Positions 6,988-15,766 of a stretch of 64,000 bases of DNA are shown here, piece after piece (the first letter of the stretch is position 1; every line of letters starts with the position of its first letter). The translations under genes were made by a program, and so were the position numbers. The stretch lies in assembly GCF_024343735.1 (NCBI RefSeq), contig NZ_RJUE01000053.1, positions 124,001 to 188,000 of the forward strand. The letters run 5' to 3'. The DNA comes from Lacihabitans sp. CCS-44 (lineage in GTDB: Bacteria; Bacteroidota; Bacteroidia; Cytophagales; Spirosomataceae). Below the pieces are notes generated by a model. That model did not search any database and was not told where the DNA came from. It was given only the letters and a program-made list of their open reading frames with translations.

Positions 6988-8658
6988 ATGGAACAAAAAT
7001 ATTCATCAACCATTCGTTCTGCCACTAGTCGAATTTTAGATTTATTAAAACTCGATAAAGAAGACATTAGCTCTATTTACATATTCTCTATTTTTGCAGG
7101 AATCCTCTCATTGTCATTGCCGCTAGGTATTCAGGCGATAATTGGATTTGTAATGGCAGGTAGCTTATCTACTTCTATAATTGTACTTATCGGTTTGGTT
7201 TTGGCTGGAACATTCTTCACTGGTCTTTTGCAAGTACGCACATTGGAAATGATAGAGAAAATAGAACAAAAATTGTTCGTTCGCTATGCTCTCGAATACG
7301 GAAACAGGCTCCCAAAACTCAACATTGAAAAACTGGATAGCTACTATTTGCCTGAGCTCGTCAATCGTTTTTTCGACATCAGCACTTTACAAAAAAGCCT
7401 ACAAAAACTCTTGGTAGAAGTTCCAGCCGCTATCATTCAAGTTATTTTAGGGATTTTGCTACTGGCTTTTTATCATCCATTGTTTATAGCATTTGGCTTT
7501 TTGTTATTTATAACTGTTTCTCTTATCCTGCATTACACTTCTCATAAAGGCTTTGCAACTTCCATAGAAACGAGTGACAACAAATATAAAATAGCTGGCT
7601 GGCTCGAAGAAATGGCCCGAAGCATAAAATCCTTTAAATACTCGAAGAAGTCTCATTTGCACCTTGAGAACACCGATAAATTAGTAAGTAAATACCTTGA
7701 CTCTCGCACAAGACATTTCAAAATTCTGCAGGTGCAATACTGGAGTTTAATAGGTTTTAAGCTTCTAATTACTGCTTCCATGCTCATTATTGGCGTTTGG
7801 TTGCTTATCAACCAACAGATCAATATTGGGCAATTCATAGCAGCCGACATTGTGATTATTGCCATTATGGGTTCTATTGAAAAACTCATTGGGGTATTGG
7901 ATCAAGTTTACGAAGCCCTTACAGCTGTAGAAAAACTCAATAAAGTAGCAGAGGCGGAAATAGAAACTTCTGGAAAAGAAAAACTTTCAGTTATAACTGA
8001 AGGTGTTTCTATTGGTTTTGAAAAGGTAGATTTTTCGTATGAAATCAACAACGAAATTCTCAAAGACCTAACTTTTGACGTAAAAGCTGGGCAATGGGTA
8101 CTTATAAACGGAAAATCGGGGGCTGGCAAATCCTCAGTTCTTAGGCTTCTTACGGGGGCATTCAAAAATTTCACAGGAAATATTATCCTTGATGGTTTGC
8201 CCATCAGAAACTACGACTGCGAATCTATCCGATCAAAGACGGGCATACTTTTGGGACAGCAGGATATTTTTCTGGGTACTTTGGAGCAAAACCTTACGTT
8301 GGGTATTCCCACCATCAGCGTTCAAGATATTCTACAAATCTCAAAACTCACAGGCCTTGACAGCTTCATAACAAGTTCGGACAAAGGCCTTGAAACTACA
8401 ATAGACCCCATAGGAAAAAGGTTGCCTTCCGAAATTAGACACGCTATACTTTTGACACGTTCATTGCTTGGAAACTCTCGTTTGTTTTTGTTTGAGGAAC
8501 CTTTCAAATATCTTAATGAAACTCAAATGTTAAACGTCATAGATTACCTAAAAAGCACCTCTGCTACTGTAATACTGGCGTCAGAATCTATGATTTGTGA
8601 AAAATACTGTGATGTAATTTTGAAATTGGAAAACGGAAAAATCAATAGTATAAAATGA
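6988..8658 (+). CDS. Type I secretion ABC exporter with degenerate ATPase domain
   Basis: 556 aa: an N-terminal exporter membrane domain (about residues 35-310, six hydrophobic helices) and a C-terminal nucleotide-binding domain. Walker A is intact (GKSGAGKSS, about residue 380) and a Q-loop is present (LGQQDIFLGTLEQN). The other motifs have decayed: the LSGGQ signature reads LPSEI, Walker B reads LFLFEE with Glu replacing the Mg-binding Asp, the D-loop reads KYLN, and the H-loop histidine is lost (LASES). There is no C39 peptidase domain. The 3' end overlaps hlyD by 4 nt (ATGA). The partner genes indicate a three-component secretion channel; ATP turnover may be reduced or need another subunit. 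Confidence 0.85.
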   Translation: MEQKYSSTIRSATSRILDLLKLDKEDISSIYIFSIFAGILSLSLPLGIQAIIGFVMAGSLSTSIIVLIGLVLAGTFFTGLLQVRTLEMIEKIEQKLFVRYALEYGNRLPKLNIEKLDSYYLPELVNRFFDISTLQKSLQKLLVEVPAAIIQVILGILLLAFYHPLFIAFGFLLFITVSLILHYTSHKGFATSIETSDNKYKIAGWLEEMARSIKSFKYSKKSHLHLENTDKLVSKYLDSRTRHFKILQVQYWSLIGFKLLITASMLIIGVWLLINQQINIGQFIAADIVIIAIMGSIEKLIGVLDQVYEALTAVEKLNKVAEAEIETSGKEKLSVITEGVSIGFEKVDFSYEINNEILKDLTFDVKAGQWVLINGKSGAGKSSVLRLLTGAFKNFTGNIILDGLPIRNYDCESIRSKTGILLGQQDIFLGTLEQNLTLGIPTISVQDILQISKLTGLDSFITSSDKGLETTIDPIGKRLPSEIRHAILLTRSLLGNSRLFLFEEPFKYLNETQMLNVIDYLKSTSATVILASESMICEKYCDVILKLENGKINSIK

Positions 8659-10004
8659 AAACTTATCTAAATACAAACATTGAAAATATTGATGAAAACT
8701 CCGATGTAAAGTCGTTTTCAGAGATATACCACATAAATAAGAAATCTTCACTACGGAAATGGTTCTTTGGAATAATAATTATTTCAGTAATTATTCTATT
8801 GTTGCCTTGGACACAAAACATCCGCTCAAATGGCAATATCACTACACTTCGACAAGAAGATAGACCTCAAGAAGTAAATACCGTCATCCCAGGGAAAGTA
8901 GTGAAATGGTTTGTAAAGGAGGGCGATTTCGTAAATAAAGGGGATACTTTACTGCAACTGGGCGAAGTTAAGGTAGAATATTTTGACCCAATTCTATTGC
9001 AAAGAACTCAGAGACAAATAGACGCAAAAAACCAGAGCATTGCAGCTTATGAGGGCAAAGCCTCCACCTCCATCACACAAACTGAGGTTCTGAGAAATGC
9101 GATGGAGCTAAAATTAAATTCGATTGATAACAAAATAGGTCAACAACGCCTAAAAATAACCAGCGACAGTGCAGATTTAGCTGCTGCAAACAATGCCTTA
9201 AACGCATACACTAGACAAATAACTGCTGCCAAAGTGATGCTGGATAGCGGTGTAATATCGCTCACGGAGTTTGAAAAACGAAGAGTAACCTACCAAGACG
9301 CCATAGCCAAAACGACCAGCAACGGAAACAAACTTAACCAATCCAAGCAAGAATTACTCAATCTCAAAATCGAAAGAAACGGAGCTGTACAAGAATATCT
9401 CGACAAAATAGCCAAAGCTGAAGGAGACCGATTTGGGAGTGTTTCAGCGGCAGCAAGTACAGAAGCCGAAGTACTCAAACTCGAGAATACATTGGCAAAT
9501 TATGACGCCAGACAACAGCTTTTCTTCATAACTGCCCCACAAAGTGGCCAAATAACCAAAGCCATGAAAGCGGGTATTGGTGAAATGCTCAAAGAAGGCG
9601 AAATGATTGTGGAAATCGTCCCGCAAAATACCAAATTGGCGGTAGAAATGTTTGTAAGTCCGCTGGATCTACCCTTGATAAATAAAGGTCAAAAAGTAAG
9701 ATTTGTGTTTGATGGCTTCCCTGCAATAGTATTTAGTGGCTGGCCACAAACCAGTTATGGAACCTACTCAGGCGTGATAACTGCCGTAGAAACCTCGGTA
9801 AGTGCAAACGGTATGTTCAGGGTGTTGGTAGCTGAAGACCAAGAAGACAGACCATGGCCTAAAAACTTAAGGCTCGGTGGCGGCTCCAAAGGAATCGCAT
9901 TGCTAAAAGATGTGCCAATTGTATACGAACTTTGGCGTAACATAAATGGCTTCCCGCCAGAGTTTTATGTGCCAGAAACCAAAACTACCACCACAAAAAA
10001 ATAA
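8655..10004 (+). CDS. HlyD family membrane fusion protein
   Basis: 449 aa with one N-terminal transmembrane helix (about residues 37-55), a lipoyl/barrel-sandwich segment (VIPGKVVKWFVKEGDFVNKGDTLLQL is split by the coiled coil from its second half), a long coiled coil (about residues 115-280), and a C-terminal beta-barrel (EMFVSPLDLPLINKGQKVRF). It links the inner-membrane exporter with the outer-membrane channel in type I secretion. Its ATG overlaps the exporter stop codon (ATGA), implying coupling. It is longer than RND adaptors and lacks a lipobox, consistent with the HlyD rather than AcrA branch. Confidence 0.9.
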   Translation: MKTYLNTNIENIDENSDVKSFSEIYHINKKSSLRKWFFGIIIISVIILLLPWTQNIRSNGNITTLRQEDRPQEVNTVIPGKVVKWFVKEGDFVNKGDTLLQLGEVKVEYFDPILLQRTQRQIDAKNQSIAAYEGKASTSITQTEVLRNAMELKLNSIDNKIGQQRLKITSDSADLAAANNALNAYTRQITAAKVMLDSGVISLTEFEKRRVTYQDAIAKTTSNGNKLNQSKQELLNLKIERNGAVQEYLDKIAKAEGDRFGSVSAAASTEAEVLKLENTLANYDARQQLFFITAPQSGQITKAMKAGIGEMLKEGEMIVEIVPQNTKLAVEMFVSPLDLPLINKGQKVRFVFDGFPAIVFSGWPQTSYGTYSGVITAVETSVSANGMFRVLVAEDQEDRPWPKNLRLGGGSKGIALLKDVPIVYELWRNINGFPPEFYVPETKTTTTKK

Positions 10005-10011
10005 AAAGAAC

Positions 10012-11397
10012 ATGAGATTTGCAATCGCACTTTTGATAGTTTTTTTATCAAAAAACACCATAGCACAAAAGGTTTTAAAACTGGATGACTTCCTAGAACT
10101 CATTTCTAAAAATCATCCCATAGCCAAGCAAGCTCAACTGAGAGTAGACATGTCTGCGGCTGAGTTTTTTGCTGCTAAGGGTGTGTTTGACCCTCTACTG
10201 GCGAATGAAACCACCCTAAAAACCTTAGATGGGAAAAACTATTATAATTACCAAGACACCGAATTGAAAGTCTATACACCCATAGGCCTCACCGCCAAAA
10301 CGGGTATAGAAAAAAGTGCTGGAATGTACACTTCCAATGAGCGAACCATTGGAAACCTTGGATATATTGGTTTAGAAATGCCAGTGCTGAAAGGTCTCTT
10401 GATAGATTACAAAAGAGCTGCATTGAAGCAGGCTGCCATTTACCAAAGACAATCAGAGGAAGAAAAGCGACAAACCCTAAATGACTTATATTTAGAAGCC
10501 ATACAGGATTATTGGCACTGGACGGCTGCTTACCAAAACCTAGACCTGCTAAATCAAAACCTAGGAAACGCTAAAAATAGATTGGATTTACTCCGAATTG
10601 CTTTTCAAAATGGTGATAAATCTATGAACGACACCTTAGAGGCTTATACACAAGTTCAAAACATTGAGCTACTTTTCCAAGAGGCCCAAATGGAAGCTCA
10701 AACCTCGGCCATAGGTCTTGCAAAATATCTTTGGAATGACAACGACAGCCCTTACTTTCTTGAATCTGGCACAATTCCCGATGTTGTTGCTTTTGGTTTG
10801 GTTTCTATAGAAGACCGAACAGAAGAACTCATCAATTTAGCCAAAAATCAACATCCAGAACTCGGCATTTATAGATTTAAAATGGATGCACTAGCTGTGG
10901 AACGAAGGCTAAAAAGACAATCTCTTTTGCCCACCGCCAACTTGAAAATGAATATCTTAAGCAAAAACTATTATAATTTCGAATCGGCATATTCCCCTTT
11001 TCTAAGCAATAATTACAAATTTGGTTTTGATTTCAAAATGCCCCTATTCCTCAGAGAAGCTCGTGGCGATTACCAAAAAACTTTGCTAAAAATATCCGAG
11101 ACCAATTTTATTATCAGCAACAAAACTTGGGAAATTGAAAACAAAATAAGATCCTATGGCGTGGAGCTAAATGCCCTAAAAAGCCAACTAAATACCTCTC
11201 AGAGCATGATAATCAACTATCGCAATCTACTCAAAAATGAAGAATTTAAGCTCCAACAAGGCGAAAGCACACTTTTTTTGATAAATTCTCGGGAGAATAA
11301 ATGGATAGAAAGCTTGCTGAAAAATCAGTCTTTAAAACTAAAATATTTAAAATCTGCCTACAAGCAACTTTGGGCAGCGGGTGTTTTGGTCAAATAG
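10012..11397 (+). CDS. TolC family outer membrane protein of the type I system
   Basis: 461 aa from the ATG at 10012. A start further upstream would overlap the 3' end of hlyD, whereas this ATG gives a clean signal peptide (MRFAIALLIVFLSKNTIAQ). The body is the helical OEP fold with two repeats, and the middle motif GLEMPVLKGLLIDYKRAAL is typical. It begins 7 nt after hlyD and completes a tripartite exporter. It converges with the gene at 11409-12818 with an 11-nt gap. No obvious secreted substrate gene is in the operon. Confidence 0.88.
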   Translation: MRFAIALLIVFLSKNTIAQKVLKLDDFLELISKNHPIAKQAQLRVDMSAAEFFAAKGVFDPLLANETTLKTLDGKNYYNYQDTELKVYTPIGLTAKTGIEKSAGMYTSNERTIGNLGYIGLEMPVLKGLLIDYKRAALKQAAIYQRQSEEEKRQTLNDLYLEAIQDYWHWTAAYQNLDLLNQNLGNAKNRLDLLRIAFQNGDKSMNDTLEAYTQVQNIELLFQEAQMEAQTSAIGLAKYLWNDNDSPYFLESGTIPDVVAFGLVSIEDRTEELINLAKNQHPELGIYRFKMDALAVERRLKRQSLLPTANLKMNILSKNYYNFESAYSPFLSNNYKFGFDFKMPLFLREARGDYQKTLLKISETNFIISNKTWEIENKIRSYGVELNALKSQLNTSQSMIINYRNLLKNEEFKLQQGESTLFLINSRENKWIESLLKNQSLKLKYLKSAYKQLWAAGVLVK

Positions 11398-11408
11398 TTT
11401 CTATAGAG

Positions 11409-12818
11409 TCATTCTTTAGTACTTTTCAATGCCAAATATCGCTGTAAACAATTGGCAACAGCCACCGTCGTATAGGCTTCAGATTTCCAAAAAAGGATAT
11501 TACGAAGCAAAGTGCCACCTGAAAAATACACACCTGCTTCCCAATGAATCTGGTCATTTTTTACTTTTTTCTGACTCAAAATATAAGAAATGGCTTTTTG
11601 CATAGCTGGTTCAGACACTGCCAAACCTTTTGATTTACAGTCTATCATGGCCGAAAGTGCATTGGTTGTGCTTTGTACTCGGTCAAAATGATTGATATAA
11701 CTTTGACTCTGAAAACTCCCATCTTTGTTTTGTTTTTCCACAATGTCTTTCAAGATTATCTCTGATGAAACCCTCAGCTCTTCTACCCCACTTGCAAAGG
11801 CCTTGGCAACTGTAAAATGGATATGAAACTGGTTGGGGTAATACACCGAGTTATTGTACCAAAACTTCTTTCTTAGTCGATTTTCTATCAATTTTATAGC
11901 GTCTGAGTTACCTTTGCTCTTTTCCAACTGTCGTGTTTTCGCCAAATATGCCAGCACATTGGCATTCACCACCACATCCACATCATTTGCCCCAAAAGGC
12001 ACCCATGGCTCATAAGCTTCAGGACGGGCCGAACTTCCTGGAACAAAAATCAATAAAGTATTTATCGCTGTTTTAAGAATATTCCACCTGTTATATTCAT
12101 GTTCAGGGTAAAGCCACGTCATATATGCACCTGAGTTGCCATCCCTGTGAAACAGAACATTAAACCAGTTCCTATTTTTTCTTTCAACATCCAAAAACTC
12201 ATCGAATCTATGGTAAGAAGCCAGTTCATTTTTTGAATCAAAAATTCTATTATTGTAAAAAGATGCCAGATTCCCTAATGAAGTGTCATCAGCGTCTTCA
12301 GGTACATTGCCAGTATTGTTAATAAAACGAGAGCGTAAATTAAAATTAGTAGGCCTATGCACCAAAGGCTGAGGATTGGGTTCTTTAAATAACTTTAACT
12401 TTCTGGTAGGCGGCAATTTCTTCCAAAAATTATATAAATTGTCCTCATTATAGTCCCGAATATCATCATACGCCATTTTCAAAGTATACAAAAGTTCTTT
12501 TCTGTTGGTATCAAGAAGATAAATTTCTGCGAGAGCGTTGTGTATGGCAGAAACCGTAAAACAGTTGGAGTCTTGGGCTTTTTGCTTTTTGCCTATAAAA
12601 AAATATGGAGTGGTTAAGTGCATATCTACTGGCCACTCACCAGTATATTGTTTGGCAACAAGCGTTTCTTTTATCTGTGAATTTTGGATAAATTGAAGGG
12701 CGGAATCAATCTGTGACTTCAGCAAGTTCTCGTCTATTTGTTGAGAATAACCAGAAGAAAAACTTAATACAAATGCAGATAAAAGAACTAAAAAGGGTGT
12801 GGCTTTCTTACTCTTCAT
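11409..12818 (-). CDS. Predicted secreted alpha/alpha-toroid protein, function unknown
   Basis: 469 aa with a signal peptide (MKSKKATPFLVLLSAFVLSFSSGYSQ). The body is helical with periodic small/aromatic patterns like those of terpenoid-cyclase or prenyltransferase-type toroids. EDADDTSLGNLASF (about residue 180) and FGANDVDVVVNANVLAYL (about 285) carry paired acidic residues on inner helices, and DGSFQSQSYINHFDRVQSTTNALSA (about 370) resembles a QW-like repeat. It is not a recognisable cyclase because the DXDD acid motif context and the membrane segment are absent. It starts 18 nt after mlaF on the same strand, so it may belong to that operon. Fold call is inference. Confidence 0.6.
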   Translation of the reverse strand: MKSKKATPFLVLLSAFVLSFSSGYSQQIDENLLKSQIDSALQFIQNSQIKETLVAKQYTGEWPVDMHLTTPYFFIGKKQKAQDSNCFTVSAIHNALAEIYLLDTNRKELLYTLKMAYDDIRDYNEDNLYNFWKKLPPTRKLKLFKEPNPQPLVHRPTNFNLRSRFINNTGNVPEDADDTSLGNLASFYNNRIFDSKNELASYHRFDEFLDVERKNRNWFNVLFHRDGNSGAYMTWLYPEHEYNRWNILKTAINTLLIFVPGSSARPEAYEPWVPFGANDVDVVVNANVLAYLAKTRQLEKSKGNSDAIKLIENRLRKKFWYNNSVYYPNQFHIHFTVAKAFASGVEELRVSSEIILKDIVEKQNKDGSFQSQSYINHFDRVQSTTNALSAMIDCKSKGLAVSEPAMQKAISYILSQKKVKNDQIHWEAGVYFSGGTLLRNILFWKSEAYTTVAVANCLQRYLALKSTKE

Positions 12819-12836
12819 ACCCAGATCTTGAGTTAA

Positions 12837-13595
12837 TTACTTTGAATACTCGCCTCTAAGTTTCTTCAAAGCATGGTTAGAAAACACGAATTCATCCAGC
12901 TCTTTCACGCTTGATGTCATTATGGTGGTGCTATCACCTTCCCAAATTTTCTTCCCTTTATATAAAAACATAATATTGTCACCTATAGACAAAACGGAGT
13001 TCATGTCGTGGGTGATTACTACTGTAGTTATGTTAAAATCGTCGGTAATTTCTTTTATCAATTCATCTATTTTGATAGAAGTAAGTGGGTCTAAGCCACT
13101 GTTTGGCTCATCACAAAACAAGTATTTTGGATTCATCACGATTGCTCGAGCTATTCCTACTCGTTTTTTCATTCCTCCAGATATTTCTGAAGGCATTCTT
13201 GGGCCGGTTCCGTCCAAACCCACTTTATGAAGGCAAAATTCTACTCTGTCGTTTTTTTCACTTTCAGACATTTGGGTGAGCATGTCCAGCGGAAACTTAA
13301 TGTTTTGATGTACAGTTTTCGAGTCAAACAATGCTCCACCTTGAAAAAGAACGCCCATTTCTCTTCTGAGGTCTTTTCTGTCGTTTTCGCTAACATGCAA
13401 AAACTCCCTACCATCAAAAAAAACATCGCCGCTTTCTGGTTCCACCAAATCCAGCATACATTTTAAAAGTACACTTTTTCCGGTACCGCTGGCACCAATA
13501 ACTAGGCTTGTCTCTCCTTTTTTAAAGACTCCAGAAACATTCTCTAAAACAACTTTGCCATTAAAAGCCTTGCTTATATTTTTTATCTCTATCAT
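12837..13595 (-). CDS. MlaF-type ABC ATPase (lipid transport)
   Basis: 252 aa with all ATPase motifs: Walker A GASGTGKSV (about residue 36), signature ISGGMKKRVGIARAI (about 142), Walker B YLFCDEPNSGLDPLT and H-loop VVITHD. The GGMKKR signature is characteristic of the MlaF/Ttg2A branch. Its start overlaps the stop of the MlaE-type permease gene by 4 nt. Together they form the inner-membrane core that moves phospholipids between the inner and outer membranes. An MlaD substrate-binding gene is not adjacent. Confidence 0.9.
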   Translation of the reverse strand: MIEIKNISKAFNGKVVLENVSGVFKKGETSLVIGASGTGKSVLLKCMLDLVEPESGDVFFDGREFLHVSENDRKDLRREMGVLFQGGALFDSKTVHQNIKFPLDMLTQMSESEKNDRVEFCLHKVGLDGTGPRMPSEISGGMKKRVGIARAIVMNPKYLFCDEPNSGLDPLTSIKIDELIKEITDDFNITTVVITHDMNSVLSIGDNIMFLYKGKKIWEGDSTTIMTSSVKELDEFVFSNHALKKLRGEYSK

Positions 13596-14323
13596 GTCAA
13601 CAACTCAGCTAAAAGATAATCGGCAATCAAAATCGCTATACAACTATTGGTAACCGCTGCTGTGGAGGCTTTTCCCACTTCCAAAGCTCCGCCTCTGGTA
13701 TGATATCCTTTATAGGCAGAAATGGTTGCTATCAAAAAACCAAAAACGGCTGATTTTACAATCGGTATAGTGAGATTATAAGGTATAAACGAAAAGCGAA
13801 TACCGTAAATATATTGTTCAGGAGTAAGAATACCCGTTAAAGTACCAGCCAAATATCCACCAAATATGCCGAGAAATCCAGAAAAAATAGCCAAAATAGG
13901 AAAAGTAAACACAGCGGCCAATAACTTAGGAAGTACCAAATACGAAGCAGAGTTGATTCCCATTACTTCAAGTGCGTCTATTTGCTCTGTAATCCGCATA
14001 GTCCCAAGCTCGCCAGCGATATTCGATCCTACTTTACCAGCCAAAACCACACACATAAATGTAGATGAAAGTTCTAATAAGGTCATGTCTCTAACAATAT
14101 TACCAACTATATACAGCGGAATAACTGGACTCACCAAGTTGGCAAATATCTGTACGCAGGTTACGGCACCTATAAACAAGGCCACAATCGCAATAATTAG
14201 CACGGAGTCAATACCAATAGTGATACATTCGTCCAAAAAACGATACCAATAAACTTTCGCCGACTCCCTCCTCGTAAAAAGCTCGTTAAGGAAAATAAAG
14301 AATTTGCCTAGCAGTTTTAGCAT
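13592..14323 (-). CDS. MlaE family lipid ABC transporter permease
   Basis: 243 aa from the ATG at 14323. The alternative at 14365 lies upstream of the predicted transcription start and is rejected. MlaE family features are VALFIGAVTCVQ near residue 48, a long central block ELSSTFMCVVLAGKVGSNIAGELGTMRITEQIDALEVMGINS (residues about 85-130, shown here only by its core GTMRITEQIDALEVMG), and a C-terminal GYHTRGGALEVGKASTAAVT. It is the membrane subunit of the phospholipid transporter with the ATPase gene downstream. Confidence 0.9.
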   Translation of the reverse strand: MLKLLGKFFIFLNELFTRRESAKVYWYRFLDECITIGIDSVLIIAIVALFIGAVTCVQIFANLVSPVIPLYIVGNIVRDMTLLELSSTFMCVVLAGKVGSNIAGELGTMRITEQIDALEVMGINSASYLVLPKLLAAVFTFPILAIFSGFLGIFGGYLAGTLTGILTPEQYIYGIRFSFIPYNLTIPIVKSAVFGFLIATISAYKGYHTRGGALEVGKASTAAVTNSCIAILIADYLLAELLT

Positions 14324-14348
14324 ATATACTATGATAAAAGATGAAACA

Positions 14349-14377
14349 CAAAGGTAATCAAACACGAATTAATTCAA
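14349..14377 (-). promoter_or_regulatory. Promoter of the mlaE-mlaF operon
   Basis: Minus strand: TTG (14377-14375), an 18-nt spacer, then TACCTTTG (14356-14349), 25 nt before the ATG at 14323. A good fit to the Bacteroidota sigma factor consensus. Confidence 0.65.
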
Positions 14378-14417
14378 GTCTAAACAAATTGAATTTTATT
14401 TAAACCTCTTCAAGCGT

Positions 14418-14425
14418 TAATTTTG
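14418..14425 (+). promoter_or_regulatory. -7 element for the SDR gene
   Basis: TAATTTTG matches TANNTTTG, 11 nt before the ATG at 14437. The leader would be very short. Confidence 0.45.
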
Positions 14426-14436
14426 GAAAAAAATCT

Positions 14437-15147
14437 ATGAAAATGAAGAAATTAGCGGTTGTTAGCGGGGCAAGCAGAGGAATCGGAAAAACTGTAGTGG
14501 AAAAATTTGCCTCAGAAGGCTTTGAAGTTGCCGTCTGTTCTAGATCAATGTCCAACCTAGAGGCTTTAAAAAACGAATTTGAATCTAAATACACTACCAA
14601 CATTCATGTTTTTGTGGCTGATGTTTCTAAAAAAGAAGAAATTCAAAATTTTGGAAAATTTATACTTGAATTGAGGTTGCCAGTGCATGTTTTGGTAAAC
14701 AATGCAGGATTGTTTTTACCCGGAAAAATTCTTGAAGAAGCCGAAGATACTTTAGAAACACTCATAAACACCAACGTTTACAGTGCCTATTATTTATCTA
14801 GAATTCTTGTTCCAGAGATGGAAACTTTGGACTCTGCCCACGTTTTCAATATCTGTTCTATTGCCAGTTTGATGGCTTATCCTCAAAGTGGTTCTTATTC
14901 TATTTCAAAATTTGCTTTGCTCGGTTTGAGCAAAAGTTTGAGGCAAGAATTATTAAATACAAGCGTAAAAGTCACTTCTATAATGCCTGGAGCTACTTTA
15001 ACAGATAGTTGGGCAGGGGTAGATTTACCCGCCGAACGATTTATGGAAGCAAAAGACGTGGCAGATATAATTTGGGCTAGTTACAATTTATCCAAATCAG
15101 CAGTCGTTGAAGAAATCGTGTTGCGACCACTGAAAGGAGATATTTAA
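14437..15147 (+). CDS. Short-chain dehydrogenase/reductase (SDR) family oxidoreductase
   Basis: 236 aa classical SDR. The cofactor motif VVSGASRGIGK (TGxxxGxG type) is at residues 7-17, NNAG is at about 89-92, and the catalytic set is S (ICSIAS, about 147), Y-x-x-x-K (SYSISKFAL, about 160). The basic residue after the second strand (CSRS) suggests an NADP preference. Substrate not predictable. An alternative start at 14443 would remove only two residues. It diverges from mlaE and precedes the DUF5606 gene by about 96 nt. Confidence 0.9.
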   Translation: MKMKKLAVVSGASRGIGKTVVEKFASEGFEVAVCSRSMSNLEALKNEFESKYTTNIHVFVADVSKKEEIQNFGKFILELRLPVHVLVNNAGLFLPGKILEEAEDTLETLINTNVYSAYYLSRILVPEMETLDSAHVFNICSIASLMAYPQSGSYSISKFALLGLSKSLRQELLNTSVKVTSIMPGATLTDSWAGVDLPAERFMEAKDVADIIWASYNLSKSAVVEEIVLRPLKGDI

Positions 15148-15243
15148 TCAAATCTCAAAATGCTCATATTCCTGTAAAAAAATAAACACACTCCAATTTT
15201 TCACTAAATTGCATCGTTTTTACAAACACATTGAAAAATATAT

Positions 15244-15726
15244 ATGGAATTATTACAAGAAGTAGCAAATATCTCGGGCAAACCAGGCCTTTACAGAATA
15301 GTCAAGCCAGGTAGAGCTGGGGTGATTGTGGAATCATTGGATCAGCTTCACAAAAGAGAGATGATCAATGCAAACGCCAAGGTATCAGTTTTGAAAGAAA
15401 TCTCGGTTTATACAGAAGATATAAATAAAGCAACTCCATTAGGAGAAATTTTTCTATCAATTCGCAAAGGTTTTGGTACCAAAGTTGAACTCGACACTAA
15501 AATAGCATCAAACAAAGACATTTTTGATTTTTTTGCTAAAATAATGCCTGATTTTGATAGGGACCGTGTTTATCCTACAGACATCAAGAAAATAATCAAC
15601 TGGTACAATATCCTTTCAGAAAACCTTCCCGAACTCTTCGAAAGTAAAGAAGAGGAAAAAGAGGTCGATATTAAAGAAGACAAGGGTGTTGTCAAAGAAA
15701 AAGTAAAGAAAGAAAAGAAAAAATAA
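15244..15726 (+). CDS. DUF5606 domain protein
   Basis: 160 aa. The conserved Bacteroidota-specific N-terminal half starts ISGKPGLYRIVKPGRAGVIVESLD and continues VSVLKEISVYTED and TPLGEIF. A helical middle ends DIKKIINWYNIL, and the C-terminus is a low-complexity Lys/Glu tail (residues 135-160). No catalytic motif is visible and the function is unknown; the basic/acidic tail suggests a protein or nucleic-acid contact. Followed at once by a strong hairpin terminator (15734-15763). Confidence 0.85.
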   Translation: MELLQEVANISGKPGLYRIVKPGRAGVIVESLDQLHKREMINANAKVSVLKEISVYTEDINKATPLGEIFLSIRKGFGTKVELDTKIASNKDIFDFFAKIMPDFDRDRVYPTDIKKIINWYNILSENLPELFESKEEEKEVDIKEDKGVVKEKVKKEKKK

Positions 15727-15733
15727 CGCTAAC

Positions 15734-15763
15734 GACCCAAACTAAAATTTGGGTCTTTTTTTT
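15734..15763 (+). terminator. Intrinsic terminator abutting the thiamine pyrophosphokinase start
   Basis: Stem GACCCAAA/TTTGGGTC (15734-15741 and 15748-15755) followed by a run of nine T. It ends the DUF5606 gene but its T-run stops only 3 nt before the next ATG (15767), so it also forms the leader of that gene. Confidence 0.85.
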
Positions 15764-15766
15764 AAT

